DNA of 64,000 nt from Turbatrix aceti (GCA_963969345.1 OZ017769.1:3968816-4032815), one strand, 5' to 3'. Positions 1-14,209 are shown, counted from the first letter of the stretch. Notes: generated by a model from the sequence alone, not told the origin. Made by a program: numbers and translations.

Positions 1-2231
1 GGAGAAAAATAATAGCCATAACTTACTCAGTTTTATTCATCTTGATGCAAGACTGCTGGCAGAAGATCCAGTGGGAGGTTCGCTTTCAACAGGTTGTACA
101 GATAAAAAAAACCACTAATCTGCCGGCAACGAAGGTGAGGGCAGGCAACACGTGCTTCCAGATGCCACTGCAATTTATCAAGATTTTTTTATTATTTGTA
201 TTTTAAATTTGATGACAGAAATTCCATAAAACTCGCAGCGGAGAGGATGAAAAGGCACGTAGAAAAAAAAATCTGCCTGGAGGCAACGCGATAATAAATG
301 ACCCTGACAGGTTAAAAAAAATCTTCAATTATAATTTTCATCAGCTCGTAAAATCCATCGTTCGCACGATTGAATTGGATTGGATTGTCTGCTTCGAGGC
401 GGAGGGCGAACGACGCCTCTGGCTGCGCCGAGTGTGAGAGTGCACAAACGCGGAAAAGTCAGAAGGCGCTCGCTCGCTTGCTCAAGCTCTTTGCTTTGCC
501 TTGCCCAGAGGGGGTTCATCACGCCCCGTGTGTTATGTAGTAACTCGATGTTAAATCGATCGATAATAACAGCAGTGGCCGGAGATGATCGCGTAGAAAC
601 ATCCCGAGGGAATACCTGGGCAGGTGTGCATGCCCACGGGGTTGGGGAGGGGCTTGATCAATTGCCCCTGACTGACAGGTGGCAGATCGTTGGCAAAGCC
701 AAAATCCAACGACGGTGGTGGCGGTGTTGCGTGTGCTTGTGTGTGTATGTATGCGATGGATCGTCTGCTGCCTTGTCACGACGACCACGTATCACGTACC
801 TTACCTGCTTGCGCCCGGGTTGTTGCCACAAGCAAACACTCATCGGATGATGGTGTCGACGCGTTTGGACATGCGGACACACATTGCAAAACGCTTGTCG
901 CGTTGAGAGGCAAGGCAAGGCAAGGAGGAGAGAGATACGTGTGATTACGCCGATGAACGTTTTGTTCGGCGACTCTCGGCTCTCACTCATCTGATCTAGA
1001 GACAAGACATGACAAGACGGAACTCTTGGAACAGATAGATAGATAGATACCTGTCCTAGTTCCTTCCTGGTTTTTTTTGTCTCATTCGTTTGATCGTGAC
1101 ACGTTCACGTCCACGAACTTGACTAGACGTCTGTCATCCTGATTTATTCCAGGATCGGATAAAAAAACCTTGGGAAGAGGGAAGAGAAAATCAAAAAACC
1201 CGATCAACTGCCAACCGCGCGATATCCGATATCAATTTCCTCGATGAATGAATGAGCGGATGTAATTATATTTTTTTCGTGAAATTTATTTAAGATGAGG
1301 GCGGCATGATTGAAGGGCCGGATTTAAATCCAGCTGCAGTCCAGACGACCACGTGCATGGGCGAGCGAGCACCACACACGTTTACAGCATTTCAAGCAAT
1401 AAAAAATTCTTGGCATTCAAAAACAATCAAAATGAGATAAAAAAAAGTGGAGGCGTCAAGCAGCGGTCAGCGATACTGCCTGCCTGAAGGGAGATAAGGA
1501 AAAAAGGACGAAGATGAAAGCAACCAACGCGCAACGACGACCATGTGTACGCAGCATGTTGGACATCGTCGCAGCCCGGCGCTCGACTCGACGCAATCGA
1601 TGAACATAGAAGAACGAACGCGGGCAGAAAGAAAGGGAAAAAAGTTGGGCAGCCGCCGAGCACCGTGCACCGGTCAGCTGCGAGGCATCCTCCTGCGGGG
1701 TCACTCCGATCGACATGCGCGCGGTACAAGGAAGGAAGCGAGCGAGGAGCGCTGCATCGATGATGATGATGGGTGCTGCAACAACGAGGTCGGCAAGAGC
1801 CACAGCAGGAAGAGAAGGGATTGCGCGCGCGTATTTTCACTCACGCCGCCGCTTTTCTCCCTTTTGCGGCTGGCTAGCTGCGCCTGCTGCTTCTCTGGTG
1901 CCCCGGCACAAACAAAGCCGCGGGAGTTGTCCTTGCTCTTTTTTGTCCTCTTCCAGATGGGCCCCTCGCCCCGCCTGGCCCTCCTTGGAATTTTTTACGA
2001 TTTTGTCTGGCCTGGAAGGAATTTGGTAGATTTGGTAGCGTTGGTCGAATTAGGAGGGCGGAAGGAAGGCTTCTTGTGTCGCTAAGTGGCCATATGGCAT
2101 TTGTTGTCCTGCCCAATCTAAACGTTGGCAGCCTGACCTTGCTCTTGGCCTTGTTGACGTACGTTTTTACATTAGCGTCTGTCCCCCTCGTTTTTCCCGG
2201 TGCACTAATAAGTCAGGGCTTCTTCCTTCCT

Positions 2232-2270
2232 GCGGTCAAAGCAAGACTTTGGCGGACTTGCTTTGACCGC
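2232..2270. repeat. Perfect 14-bp inverted repeat (hairpin)
   Basis: The arm GCGGTCAAAGCAAG at 2232-2245 is followed after an 11-nt loop by its exact reverse complement at 2257-2270. No gene is recognised around it. Confidence 0.7.
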
Positions 2271-3714
2271 TGCCGACGCCGCAAGTCCGAGGGGCTTGCC
2301 CAAGGCCTTAGGCAGGCGACGAGTGGTCACTCACTCAGTCCTCCCATTGCCGCTGGCCAGGCTAGGCCATCACGACACATCAAAAGTGTCGCGCCCATGC
2401 TGGTTGGCCTAGGGCAATTCAATCCATTTGCTCGAGTGGATGGATTGGATCTTGGTCGAGTTTATGGACCGGACCGACCTGCTAAGCTTGGATTCTATTA
2501 TATTTATGAATTATTATGCAGAACGCTTTTCTTTTCCCTTTTTGTCGCCCGCCTTGTTGGATGTTGGGGTGTGAATGCGCAAAATCCTCGTCATCGAGGA
2601 AGGACGGGATTCGTTAGTCGGGAGTGGTGGTTATTGTGAATGCCGTGCTATTGTTCGACCACCCGTGGCCGTGGCTTTGGCCTGGCCACACCACCAACCA
2701 TCATTGCCGTTTTGTCCAACCACCCCCTCCGGCGTGGACAATAACAACAATGTGTTGCTTTTCTCGGGTGCCCCCTCCCCCCTAGTGAGCCTCGACAGCG
2801 GTTTGGTACATGTTTTATCTGTTCCGACTCCCTTAGGGACCCCTTTGCCGAACAATAAGCGTCAGATTTAACAACGCGCCTTCCAACGCACACGCCAGTT
2901 GGCTGTGGAGTTTTTGCCTGACGAGTGATCGTCCGACTTGTGGCTTCTCCTCTTCTGGAATTCTGTTGTTAATATAACGGATGCGACGCTGATTAGCATG
3001 ACTGGATGAGATTCGTAGAATTAGCCTTTTCGTTTGAAATTGAAACAAACCCGGAAGAACGCTTCCTTTTTTCTTTTGCTTGCTCACATCACAGCTTTCC
3101 GTTCGTTTTTCCTTTTCTTGTTGTAAATTTTTTTGTTGAAACATAATGATGTTGTGTGCCGACGAAAATGACGACGACGTATGTAGCCAGCCTGTGCCCT
3201 GACAGACCGAAATTGACACGCACTGACACACGTGCAAAACCACCCGGCAGGGGTGCCTGAGCGGCGGCGCTAGTGCTTAGCTTGAGGCGTCAAAAATAGC
3301 ACACGCTCTGCGACAGACACCCGCGTGTGCTCTGCGCGTGCCCTGGAAATGAGCTGAGCTAGCGCGAGCGAGCGAACGAGCACAGCAGTCGTTGACCACT
3401 CGTGCCGTTCTGGACGTTGGACGTTGGTTGCACCGTGGAAGGAAGGAAGCCCACTTAGTCAGTCGTCGGACGTCGGACGTTGTGCTTGGCCATCGCGCAT
3501 TCATGGCATTTGAGACGGGTGCTTGCACGAATGTTTGCGAATTGAATGAATGAATTCAGCGACGGTTTGTTTGTAGGCAACGCTTTGCGTGCGTGTGAGT
3601 GCTTTTTGCGAGCGATGAATCACGGCAGGGGTAAACGGTTAGTAAGTTCGTTGAGTGGGTTCCGATAAGTGCCAATGTTTTGAACAACTTAGGACTTGGG
3701 ACTTTCGAAAGAGT

Positions 3715-3765
3715 AATTTGGTTTTTGAGGACGGATTTAACCTCAGCGACCTCAAAAACCAAATT
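3715..3765. repeat. Perfect 16-bp inverted repeat (hairpin)
   Basis: The arm AATTTGGTTTTTGAGG at 3715-3730 pairs exactly with 3750-3765 across a 19-nt loop. Pairing continues outward for several bases after a small bulge (AAAGA on the left, its complement on the right). The size fits a microRNA-like or foldback hairpin, but nothing here shows that it is transcribed. Confidence 0.7.
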
Positions 3766-6700
3766 CTTTATATTATTTAGGAACTCCCCTTTTTCCGTGC
3801 GACTCTTTTTTTTCTGCAAAAAAAACTGAGTTTGCTTGCCGATGCCGTGTGAAACTACGTGGTGTTTCCCTTTCTCTCCTCCGGGCATGACCAATTCGCC
3901 TACTCATGCCATTGTCTGCCGGGCACCTTCTTTTCTCGCGTGATGCCCTCCTCCCCTCTGTCAACAACCAAACGTTACAGGGGGAGGGGGTCAAGTAACA
4001 GTAAGTACCAAGGCCGTATCCCTCCTCCATCCATGGCGTGATGCGTCAGGGAAGACGAAGAACACGCAAGGAGCTGATGTCGTCTCGGCCCATCTTGACT
4101 GACATCAGCCCCTTCTCTTTTGTCACGTGTTGACTGGCGGCTAGCTTATTGCGCTTTGTCCGAGTTGACTTTGTCATCCTATCTGCCTTCCTTCGCCTTT
4201 GCCTTGGCTCTAGATGGTGGTGTAGGGGGTGCGGCGTGTAGATCCACGGCCAAATGCCGTCGGGCGGGGGACAGGGGAAAGGAAGGGTTTACGCAGTCCC
4301 CGACCCAAGCAGCAACGCGGTGTAAGTAATCCTTTTTGTCATTTTTTGTTGTCATTTTGGTAGTTGTCGTGTAAGCCTCCGTGTGATGGTTGTCATCTAA
4401 ATGCCATTTTTGGGGGTAGAATGAATGGTGGAGGAGAGGGGAGGGATGGATTCTCATTCATTCAGTCGCTGGTTGTTCTGTTCTGTTTTTGTACACAATG
4501 CGACATTTTGGGACGATGGCGACGAAGGAGACGTTGAAGTCGAGGAAGAACAACAAAAACGTAATTTAGGAAATGCGCGGGGTTTTTTGGGGTTATTTAC
4601 GGACGATCGTATTTATTTTAGACGAAAAAAAATTTTCGATTCTGATTGATGGATTTTTTCTTTTTTAATGAATGATTTTGAGATTTGTTGTGTTTTTTTA
4701 AAGCAAAAAAATATGAACGATCATAATTTTTTTGAATAAAAAGTTATCATAATTTTCACAGATCGATTTTTTATTTTTGAAAAAAAAAGTGATTGACAGG
4801 GAATTTTTTTTTGTGATTTTTTATCCAAAAAAATCTAACACATTTTTTGAACAAAAACAATTTTAAATTTTTATATATTATTTTTTACTTCGTGCATGTT
4901 TTTCTCCAAAAAAGACATAGATAAGATCCGCCCAAAACTGTCGCCTACTTTCACCACCTCTTTTTTTTCTCCGAGCATCTAAAAAATGTGGTGTGATATT
5001 CATCTGGGAACCTGAGAAGACACCAAATGAATATTTGTTTTTTCCTTTTCATCTCGTTTTGACGGAAGCTAGCGTTTGATACCGGTATTATCTCCACCGC
5101 GGTCCAGGGCGTGTGTTGTTCTCTGTAAGCCACTCGGAAGCGGTGGTGCATTTCGATGATTGTTTGTCGAGATTTATCCAAATCCGGAATTTTTCTCGCT
5201 TGCATGCTCCTCATAGCCAGTCTTTTTTTTCAAAAATTTGTCAGTTAAGCTTTCAAATCCCTCTTTTTTTTATTGTTTGAGTTTGATTGAGGTAATTTCT
5301 GCCGCTTCGCTGACCTCTGCTTGCAAATTAGGATAAATTTGGAGTTCGGAATTTTGGAGCAGACATGTCTGTTTAAATCCAAGCTGCTTGATTAGCTTTG
5401 AATTTTTTTCTCTACGCGAAAGTCTAGGAATCACTTTTCTTTGGTTTCGCTTCGTTCGACTGAGGTTAAAAAATATGAAAAATTTTTTTGCCAGATGCCA
5501 CAATTTTTTCTGTGTTCTCTATTCTTTTTAACGATTTACAAGAAAAATCTCCGTGGTTAAGCAGGGCAACCAACACTAATTTGTTTGTTTTCATATGTTT
5601 TATTTATGTCTAATGCAATTTCACACGGCTCGCCTTTGCCTCCGGGGGGTGGCGTTTTATGCTTGTTCCATGGGGGCATCGTGTGAATACGTTCGCCTCG
5701 GCACGCCCGCGCCTGTTCGCTTCACCGCCCGCGCAACCGTTAGGGGTCGTCGCCCGCCCGCTCGCCGCGTGCATGCTCTCGTGGCGGCTGCGGTGGTTGG
5801 TAGTGGTCTTTCCCGCATTCAAAACCGTTTAGAACACAACTGCCAAGATGGCACTTTTGCCCCGGGAATGGAGGAGAGGGGAGGCAGCCGGCCTGGCTCT
5901 TGGTTGAACTGACCATGGCTGGGGCTGTGGATTGAGGGTTGTGGGTTAAGCGGACCTCTTACATGCCTCATCTTGCGGGGGTGGTTCGCTCGCGTTCTCG
6001 GAGAGAGAAATACAATCTTACATTAGGATCTACTACGGCTTACTATCTGGTAAGACGGACGGGACAACAAACAAACAGTCGTCACTCGAGACTGTAGCCC
6101 ATGACTGTGACTGTTTTTGGACGGTGCAAGGATAGGCACTAATGCCGGCCGAGCTGAGCTGCTTGCGCGACCGACAGAATTATTTTTTTTTAAAAGAATA
6201 TTTACCGATGCTTTTGGCGGCTTGTTTTTTCATTTTTTTGACGTCTGAATTTTTCTTGGCATTTTTTTTCACAAAAAAAAGTCTGAAATGAAACGAAAAT
6301 TGGCCTGAAGCATTTTTTTGCAGTAATCGGAAACGTTTGTCTGGCAGAATTTCTCTCAAGTTGAATTTCTTGTTGAGTCAACAAACCTCCCCTCACCTTG
6401 ATTGATAAATGCGAGTCGTGTGTGGTTTTGACGTTTTTGATTACTTCCACCTCCAAACTTGAATTTGAGGATTTGAGCGTCTTTGAACGTGTATCTTAGG
6501 ATATTTTTTTGAACGAACGCTTTCAACAGGCTATGAAAAACTTTTTCTAACGATGCATCGTGTTTTTTTGTCGGGCGCCGACCACCTCATCCAGAAAGCA
6601 CAGCACATCTGTCCATTTTTGTGGGCCCTGTGATGGATGGACGATTGGCTATTTGGCTTTTTGCGCGAGCAATCTTAGTTTAGGCAGTCTTTTTTTTGCA

Positions 6701-9529
6701 ACTTGCGCAATTCTTCACTCACTCAGTTCCGTTACCCTGGCCAGTTGCAAGTTAAATGGAGTTGTTGTCCGGTCGCAGTCGTTTAGCAGTTTTTTATAAT
6801 ATTTTTTTTCTGTGGCGCCGCGCCGATCGACCATCATCATCATCAGCAGCAGCAGCCAGCAACCACCGACGAACCGGGTCTAGTGGACTTTGACTTTGTA
6901 GCAGGAGGGCAGTTTAAGTTTTTTTCCCTCTTTGCCAGTAGTCCGACATACATACAATGTGTTCTGTTTCCCGTGGCTACTAGTGCGATTTGGCAATTCC
7001 CGTGCTTCCGGCGTTGACAGTTGGTTGATTTATGGAGCTACTAACCCGTCTTCGACACTTGCTTCCTACGCGACTTTTTTGAAGGGGAAAAAGGGAGAAT
7101 ATGGCTCAAAATTGATCGCCTTGACACTCGCTTTTGTCTTTTCCGGGACCGTTCTTTTTCAATTTTTTCCTACCGCTGCAGTCATTTTTTTTGACCTTGT
7201 AATCCCCATTCAATTTTTTTTGTTCTTATCCTTGATGATGGGGGTCGAATTAAATATTTAAGTATAAGGTTGTTTGCTCAGGGTTTAGTCAGCCGTTGGT
7301 TGTGGCAGCCAGCACCAGCACCAGCGGTGGTGATGGTTGGGGTTCTGCACTGGCCAGTCGGCCAGGTGTACCGGTGCGCCAGCCAGGTCTGCAAGGACAA
7401 AGGCCACAGGACACAGCCACAAATGCAAATCATAATCTCCTGCCCAGTCCAGCCCGGGCTGTCACGAATTCCAAAAATAAGCAAACAAATAAATAAAAAA
7501 AAAATATTATTTTATTTATTCCTCATCCAATTCTCAGGACATGACCAGTTGGTTTTGGTTACGCCGCCGCCAGTGGCCGTGGATAATGACAAATTGCAAC
7601 ATTCCTTGATTGTTTGTCTCGCATCGTGCATCGTTTTTGCAAAAAAAATCTCTCCCATAATTTCTCATTTTTTTTGGTCGGCGTTGTCAGCAAACAATGC
7701 AACCACCCTGCCTGGCTTTACGGCTTGGCTTTCAAGCGTGAAATGGATTAATAATAATTTTTGTTATGGTTTCGTATTTGCCAACGTTCTGGGGATTTTT
7801 TCCGGGGAAGAAAAACGAAGAACAAGCAAACGAACGTCTGGAGGACGACGGTGCAAAAATGAATTCCCATTACTTATTGTTTTCTCTGCTTTTCCCGTCG
7901 CTACCTGGTGATTAATTTTTTTTCTGAAGCGTTTTTTCTGAGCCTAAACACGATGCTGCTTTTTATTATATTTACTTCATCAGCTTTTTTCTTCTGACAT
8001 GAAAGCGGCAAAAAAAGAATGCATTTTGAGATACGTAAATAATTACAATTGCACACGCACAATTTTTGTAATTTATTTTATCTCTTTTTTTTGGTAAAAT
8101 AAATTCAATACCGTAATTAGATATCATTTTCACTCTTTCGTGATGAACTGTCTGCTTGGTTGTTCATACGTAGCTGTGATGGTGGTGGTGGTGTGTAAAG
8201 GATCCTTTTATGCGTAGTTTCACATAAAAACAAATAAATTGTATTCCTCCGTTCGGAGGGGGGAGATCCCACTTTGTTCTTCACACCGATGCGCGAAGAC
8301 GTCCAGGCCAGCCGGCCTTCTTTGTCCACATCCATCCAAGTCGATGTTCTTCTTGTAACCGTGTAATTTGTCATTCAGGGTTCATTCAACTGACCATAGA
8401 TATTTTTGACTCGGGGATGAAATGGATTCGATTGCCTCGAGTATATTTTTTGACGTTCATAATTTTCGATCGAAACTTGACCGGAAGAAAAAGAAGAAAA
8501 AAACTTGTTGTTCGTGTTGCGAAGTGATTTTCTGTGTTTTCGGTGTGCATCGGTGAAAGCTCTAGCAATTGAAGTCTCTTTCCGATGTAAGGGGAAACAG
8601 GGGAGAGGGCCGTTAGATACTATGAAGGCAAGGCGTGAATGAAGAATGCCTCTTACGACTGACTTAGTGACCGTTCCGTTTGTGCTTTGGTTCTTTTCCA
8701 CGATCCGTAACGATTCAACGCTTGCTTGCCTGTCTGCCTATGCGCGTTGCGTTTTCACCGTCCCCTGCCTGTTGCAATACGGTTGGCTTGAGTCGGTGCA
8801 AAATTTTTAAATTTTCATACTCCGTGAATTTTTATGGATTACAAAAATCTAAAAATCAAATTTCCAACGGATGACAAATTTTTTGAGATCCTCAGTTTAT
8901 TTTTCCACGTGATTTACGATTATTCTCACATGTTTTGGAATTTTTTGTTGATCTTGAAAAAGTCCCCGAAGTTTTTGTCTTTGCATGTATCAATGCTTTC
9001 TTTTCCCGGTGTGAAATTGCAGTCGGCTGGTGCCTGCGATCTCGGGGGACAGATACGTCCAAGATTGCGGTAAATGAGTGATATGACCTTGACTGACCGC
9101 TGGTCACTACTGACCGCTGGGCGGCGAGATGGGTGGGCTGGGATGTGATCTCGAGGCCCTACAGCCTTACCGCAGACTTTGGGGATGACACCATTTCGAC
9201 GTTGTGTTCGTCCTTTTGTTTATCACTCCACTCCCGAGATCCCTGCGGTCGGGCTCTGCCGGATTTATAATTTTTGTCAAATTGGTTTAAACGCTGCACA
9301 CCTCCGCGCATTTTCTTCGGCGTCGAAGAATTTCTCCCGAGTCGAGTCGTCTTTTGACCGTTTCGTGTGTTGCCCGTGTGTTCCCATTTATTTGTTTATT
9401 AATTTTGAATGACCCAACAACGAACGCCGCGGTAGATAATCACTTGTTCCCAATTATCAGACGACTCCACCGAGATCCACGCTAAATACCGTCACCCAGC
9501 CGACGCCTACCGTGCCATCGAAGGCAGCC

Positions 9530-12500
9530 ATGCTTTCGCAGCCTGCGGATGACATATTTGCAGTCGCCGACGTCCGGCAACGCTTCTCCCATACCAAAGC
9601 CCTCTTTGAGCACCTCGAACGCGCGCAAGATGGCTACAACAACCCGCCCTCCTTCTACAGCCCTCGTCTGCCGCCCAAGCAACCGCCACCCCCGGTGCCG
9701 CCCAAGCCCTCGAGTTCGCCGGTCTCGCAAGTTGCGCGGCATTTCAACGACCTGGTCAGCGACCTCGACAGAATGGCTTCACCCCGAATCATGGCCCCCG
9801 ACGGGAAATACGCCGCGTCGAAGGTGGTAACGTCGCCGACAGGTGCGACAGGTGAGCCGAAAGGCACCTGCTTCGAGCCGTACTGGAGGGATCCGTCGTT
9901 CTTCAAGAGGAGGTACAACGTTGAGGGAGGCCCTAATGATCCAGGTGAGAACTGGTTTTTTTTGTCGCACCTTGATGCCTTGCTTTGGACTTTGAGAGAT
10001 ATTTATGTATGGTAGCTACTTTTTTCGTTGCAACTTGGCTGGTTCGAAGCCGACGAACGTTGATGACGTCGGTTCTGCGAACGCTTTTTTGACGAAGCAT
10101 GTTTTTTTTGCTCCTGCAAGAAACATGTTTTTCGTTCAAAAAATTGTTCGAATCAGCGTTGAATGCTTCATTTTTGCAAATTCGACTGGAATTTATATTT
10201 TTTTCTTTTTCGGCGCTTCAAAATTTTCTCCTATCTCCCTTTCTGTTGTTCGTTCAGTCACGCGGTTTTGGCTGCAAAACTGTTGCATCTAGCGGCTTTT
10301 GCTGTCTGTCATCCAGAGGGCAGTTAGTTACTCAATCACTTACCCGCCCGCCGCCTTGCCTCGCTGGTCGTTAGCCGCCGGCCAAAGTCAAAGTCATGCT
10401 CTTCTCGAGTTCTTCGCGCCCCGACAAGCTCTAGAGAGTGACTTCAACTTGGTCAAAGCCGTGTGCAAATTGCCATCTTGCCTCACTTCCGCACCCCCCT
10501 CCTCCGGCTATTTACGTTCCTTCGTTCGTTTGTTCGTAGAGATACTATTTTACGCTCCGGGAGACAAATTTGTCAGAGGCAAAACTTCGAACACGACTTG
10601 GCTTGTTTTTGGACGTTGAGACGAAAAAAAAGAAAGAGAAATTAAATAGCTTTATTCATTCATTATTGCCTAATCAAGAGGACGAAGACCCTGGGAACAG
10701 CGGTGCCATGCATTTGAAGCAAGTTTCTTTTCCACGTCTGAAATAAATTAATCAGCAGAGAAGAAGACAAGATGCCATTGGCTCTGGCTACTTTTTTTAT
10801 GTATGTATTTGCAAGTTCATTCGCTGACTTTTTTTTATCATGTTGCGTCACAGGCTGTTCGACGAAGGGATATCCATGGAGGCTCATTATGCGGATTTTT
10901 TTGAACGCTATTACGTCAGTGCTTTTTTGAAAGTTTTAAAATTTGTTTTGAGACCACAAAAAAGTTTTTTTGAGAATAAAAAATCGTTTTTGAACCAAAG
11001 AAATTTTCGACAAAAAAATTTTACGATACCAAAAAAATTTATTTTGAAATCCAAAGAATTGTTCTCGACGATTTTAAGACTAAAAAAATTAGACAATAGA
11101 AAAATCGGTTTAAAGCCAGAGAAAATTATTTTCGAGACCAAAGAATTTTTTTCCTGTATTTATCTGAAATCCAAGTCTTCGAATCTGCAAATCGCACAAA
11201 TTAGCCCCCTCTAATTTCTGCCATCTCCTATCAGCGTTCTCATCGCTCGCATAGACTTCACTTTCTCACTCAGACTTGCAACAAGCAGCCCGCCCATCCC
11301 TCCTCTTCTCCTTGTCTTTCCTTTTTTGGCCCGCTCCGTTCTGTACGAAACGAAAAGAAAAGACGAGCGTTGTTGGATGCGATGCGTCTTTGTCGGTGAC
11401 GCATAGTACACGCGAGCGGAGGCAGTCATTCCTCGCCGTAGCCCTTTCATTTTTGAACGCCTCTCGCCTGCCTAGTGACTAAATACATCAAATGACGGTC
11501 CTCCCCGCTTGCAGGCAGTCCGACGAATGACGATCACAACTCGAGCGAATCAGGCGACAGCGTGCCGTCCGAGCCGAGACCCTCAAACGAAGCCGTCACC
11601 TCGCCGGGATCGTACATGCCGTCATCACCCACGTCAGCCCAGGGCGCCGGGGAAGGCACCTCACCTCGTCAGTCGTACAACCTGATCCGGAGGACTCCAC
11701 CTCGTCGGGATGGAAGCGGAGAAGATTTCACCGGTTCACCGCCGACTCCCGGATCGACCGAATTCGCAGAAAGCCAGGACACTTTTGGAAGTCAGGTCTT
11801 TGAAGTTCGTCGAGGGCTGTCTCCTGAACGAGAAGTCGTCAACCGGAAAGTATCATTCTCGACCGCTCCTATCAAAGTATTCAAGACCCACAGTGTCCAG
11901 GAATACGATCGCCGCAACGATGACATCGACCCAATCGCTTCCTGCGCGGAATACGAACTTGAAAGACGTCTGGATCGCATGGAACTCTTCGACGTTGAAT
12001 TGGAGAAGGGACCTGAAGGCCTGGGCGTAAGCATCATCGGTATGGGTGTAGGCGCTGATTCTGGGCTTGAAAAGCTCGGGATCTTTGTCAAGAGCATCAC
12101 TCCCGGCGGCGCGGTCCATCGAAACGGTCAAATCCGGGTATGTGATCAGATTGTCTCCGTCGATGGCGTTTCTCTCGTCGGTGTCAGTCAGCTCTTTGCT
12201 GCCCAGACCCTGAGGAACACCGGCAACCGGGTTATCTTCACCATCGGCAGAGAATCCAATCTCGAGGAATCTGAAGTCGCTCAACTTATTCGACAATCGT
12301 TGGAGCAAGATGGATGCAAACTTCCACCTCCGACCATGACTCCGCCTGTCATTCCGCCTCCTGCCATCGCTAATAACAATAATAATAGCATAAAACGGCC
12401 ACCTTCACCCGAGGAAGACCACCTGACTAAAGCTAAAATCACGGCGCTGGAAATGGAATTAACGGATTCTCAGAAGAAGGCGGATAAAATGCAGGAGATC

Positions 12501-13680
12501 CTCGCGTCCACCCGAGTGCACTACTGCCAGCTTGAAAGCAAGTACGACCAGGCGAAGCAGCTCCTCAAGGACTACCAAGAACGGGAACGGAAACTTCTCG
12601 AACGCGAAGAAGGCCACATTGCTCAGCTCCGGGAAAAAGACGCTCACTACAGTCTTCTCATCGATCAGCTGAAGAAGAGAATCGATGAGCTGGAAAACAA
12701 AATGGATCAGATGACGCTGCGGGACCACAAAAAGAAGGAATCAGCTGAAGAACTTCTCACCGATCTCCGGGAACAACTCGCTGAAGCGAAGGAAGCCAAG
12801 CGCAACAGCGCCCACCAGCTCAGCCAGCTCCTGGGCGACGGTGACGGTGATATCGCGCCTGACCTCCCGGAATCCCAGCCCCCACCCATCACGCCCCACG
12901 CTCAGTCGCCCGAGGACATCAACGAAGACCGCGACGCGACACTGAAAAAGCCAAAAGATTCTCCTGCCTCGGCGACTTCGACCCCGACTCCGACCCCCAA
13001 AGCCACTCCCGTGCCTTCATCGGAGCCCCCACTCCGACGCCTGCCTCCCAAGACGTGTCCTCCCTTCCGAGCCTTCTCCGGCGGCTACGGAGGCTACTAC
13101 TCCGTCGCTCCGCCTCCGCCGGAGTACGCACAGTCGCCGTACTTCGATTCGCCGTACGATGATCGTCTCATGTCGTCGTCGTCGACGTGCGAATCTCCCG
13201 TGCCGAGGATCAGCGAGCCAGCGTCGCCCGCGATGCCGCAGAAGTTCTTGAATCACCATCGGCGGATTCTGTTCCCTCTGAGGAAACGATTCATTCACAC
13301 GGAGCACGAATTCTGGCGGGAAGACATCGGTTCTCAAGGGCTCCAGGTGCTGCGGTGGAGCGTAGACGACGTCTGCCAGCTCCTCATCCAGCTGGGTCTC
13401 GAGAAGTACATTCCTGAATTCACTGTCAACGAAATTGACGGGCCTAAGTTCCTCGATCTCGATGGAAGCAAGCTTAAGGTTGGTTTTCTGGTTCAAAATT
13501 TTTTGGATACATTCATTTTTGTCCATTTTTCAGTCAATCGGCATCCAGAACCACTCAGACCGCGCGATCATCAAGAAGAAGATCAAGGCGATCAAAGGCA
13601 AGATCGAACGCGAACGCAAGATTCTCGAGAAAGAGTCTCGTCTTCGCGCCGCCAATACGCCTGCCATCACGCATCACTGA
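9530..13680 (+). CDS. nab-1: Neurabin/spinophilin: PP1-binding, PDZ, coiled-coil, SAM scaffold
   Basis: Three exons, 9530-9944, 11515-13478 and 13534-13680, join in phase to give 841 residues. The start is the first in-frame ATG (9530). The N-terminus is rich in prolines (PPPPVPPKP near residue 50), a likely SH3-type ligand. KVSF at about residues 250-253 matches the RVxF docking motif for protein phosphatase 1. A PDZ domain follows (about 297-384, carboxylate loop GLGV), then a long charged coiled coil (about 440-580), a Pro/Ser-rich stretch, and a C-terminal SAM domain (about 740-800) ending in a basic helix. This order is that of neurabins, actin- and PP1-binding scaffolds of synapses and cell junctions. 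Intron 1 is long (1,570 bp) and intron 2 is 55 bp. Assignment is by domain order; a missed upstream exon is possible. Confidence 0.92.
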
Positions 13681-14092
13681 TTGAACGTCGTATCCCCGAT
13701 TTCTCCTCCCTCACCCCTCCTACATTCAGCACAAATTACAACTTGCCATTCTCACTTACTAACTCGTTACTAGTATTCATTCATTTATTCATCTGTAAAA
13801 CACGCTAAACCGCCGCTAAACGGTTATCAACCTCTCTTTTTTTGTCTTTTCCAGGCAAAAAACACACGGAACATGTCGCCAGAAGTTATCAGCCGTCATT
13901 GAAAAAAAATACAATTCCCTTTTCACCAAGTGTCTTTTTTTTTGTTTTTGTAATATTAGATCCAAGCGCAAGCGCAGAGTCCTTTATTCATAATTTTGTT
14001 CCGATACTTTCATGCATTTTGCAATCTATGGTGTATAAAAAGTCTTCGTCACCTCCGATACGCGATGATGAAAGTTGACGGGAGAAAATAAA
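13681..14092 (+). terminator. Neurabin 3' untranslated region with polyadenylation signal
   Basis: About 400 bp of T-rich sequence follows the stop codon and ends in a canonical AATAAA at 14087-14092. The convergent transglutaminase gene ends at 14210 on the other strand, so the two 3' ends are about 120 bp apart. Confidence 0.6.
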
Positions 14093-14209
14093 TTAATTAC
14101 GATATTTTTAATGTTTAGTATTTTCGAAGCGGGGAACGAAAGGTATGCAGGTGATCAGCGGAAAAGTGTGGTCGGGGGGGCAGACAGGTAAGTGTGGGGG
14201 GCAGACAGG

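Larger units (their letters stand above)
1..9529. other. Gene-poor upstream region, no recognisable gene
   Basis: I see no protein family, tRNA or rRNA in this stretch. The longer open frames (for example 2076-2639 and 7270-7911 on the plus strand) have low-complexity or arbitrary composition, overlap open frames on the other strand, and lack exon-like boundaries. The sequence is T-rich with short homopolymers and small microsatellites (GATA repeat near 1035-1050, ATC/AGC repeats near 6833-6860). Two perfect hairpins are listed separately. It may hold the promoter or untranslated first exons of the downstream neurabin gene, but no sequence signal proves that. Confidence 0.5.

Noticed and set aside
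2076..2639. 187-codon plus-strand open frame in the upstream gene desert
   Set aside because: Composition is arbitrary with no domain, overlapping frames exist on the other strand, and no splice or start context supports it.
3240..3300. tRNA-like A-box (GTGCCTGAGCGGCG)
   Set aside because: No matching B-box, acceptor stem or cloverleaf could be drawn.
7270..7911. 213-codon plus-strand open frame
   Set aside because: Crosses a T-rich low-complexity stretch and reads like translated non-coding sequence; no family resemblance.
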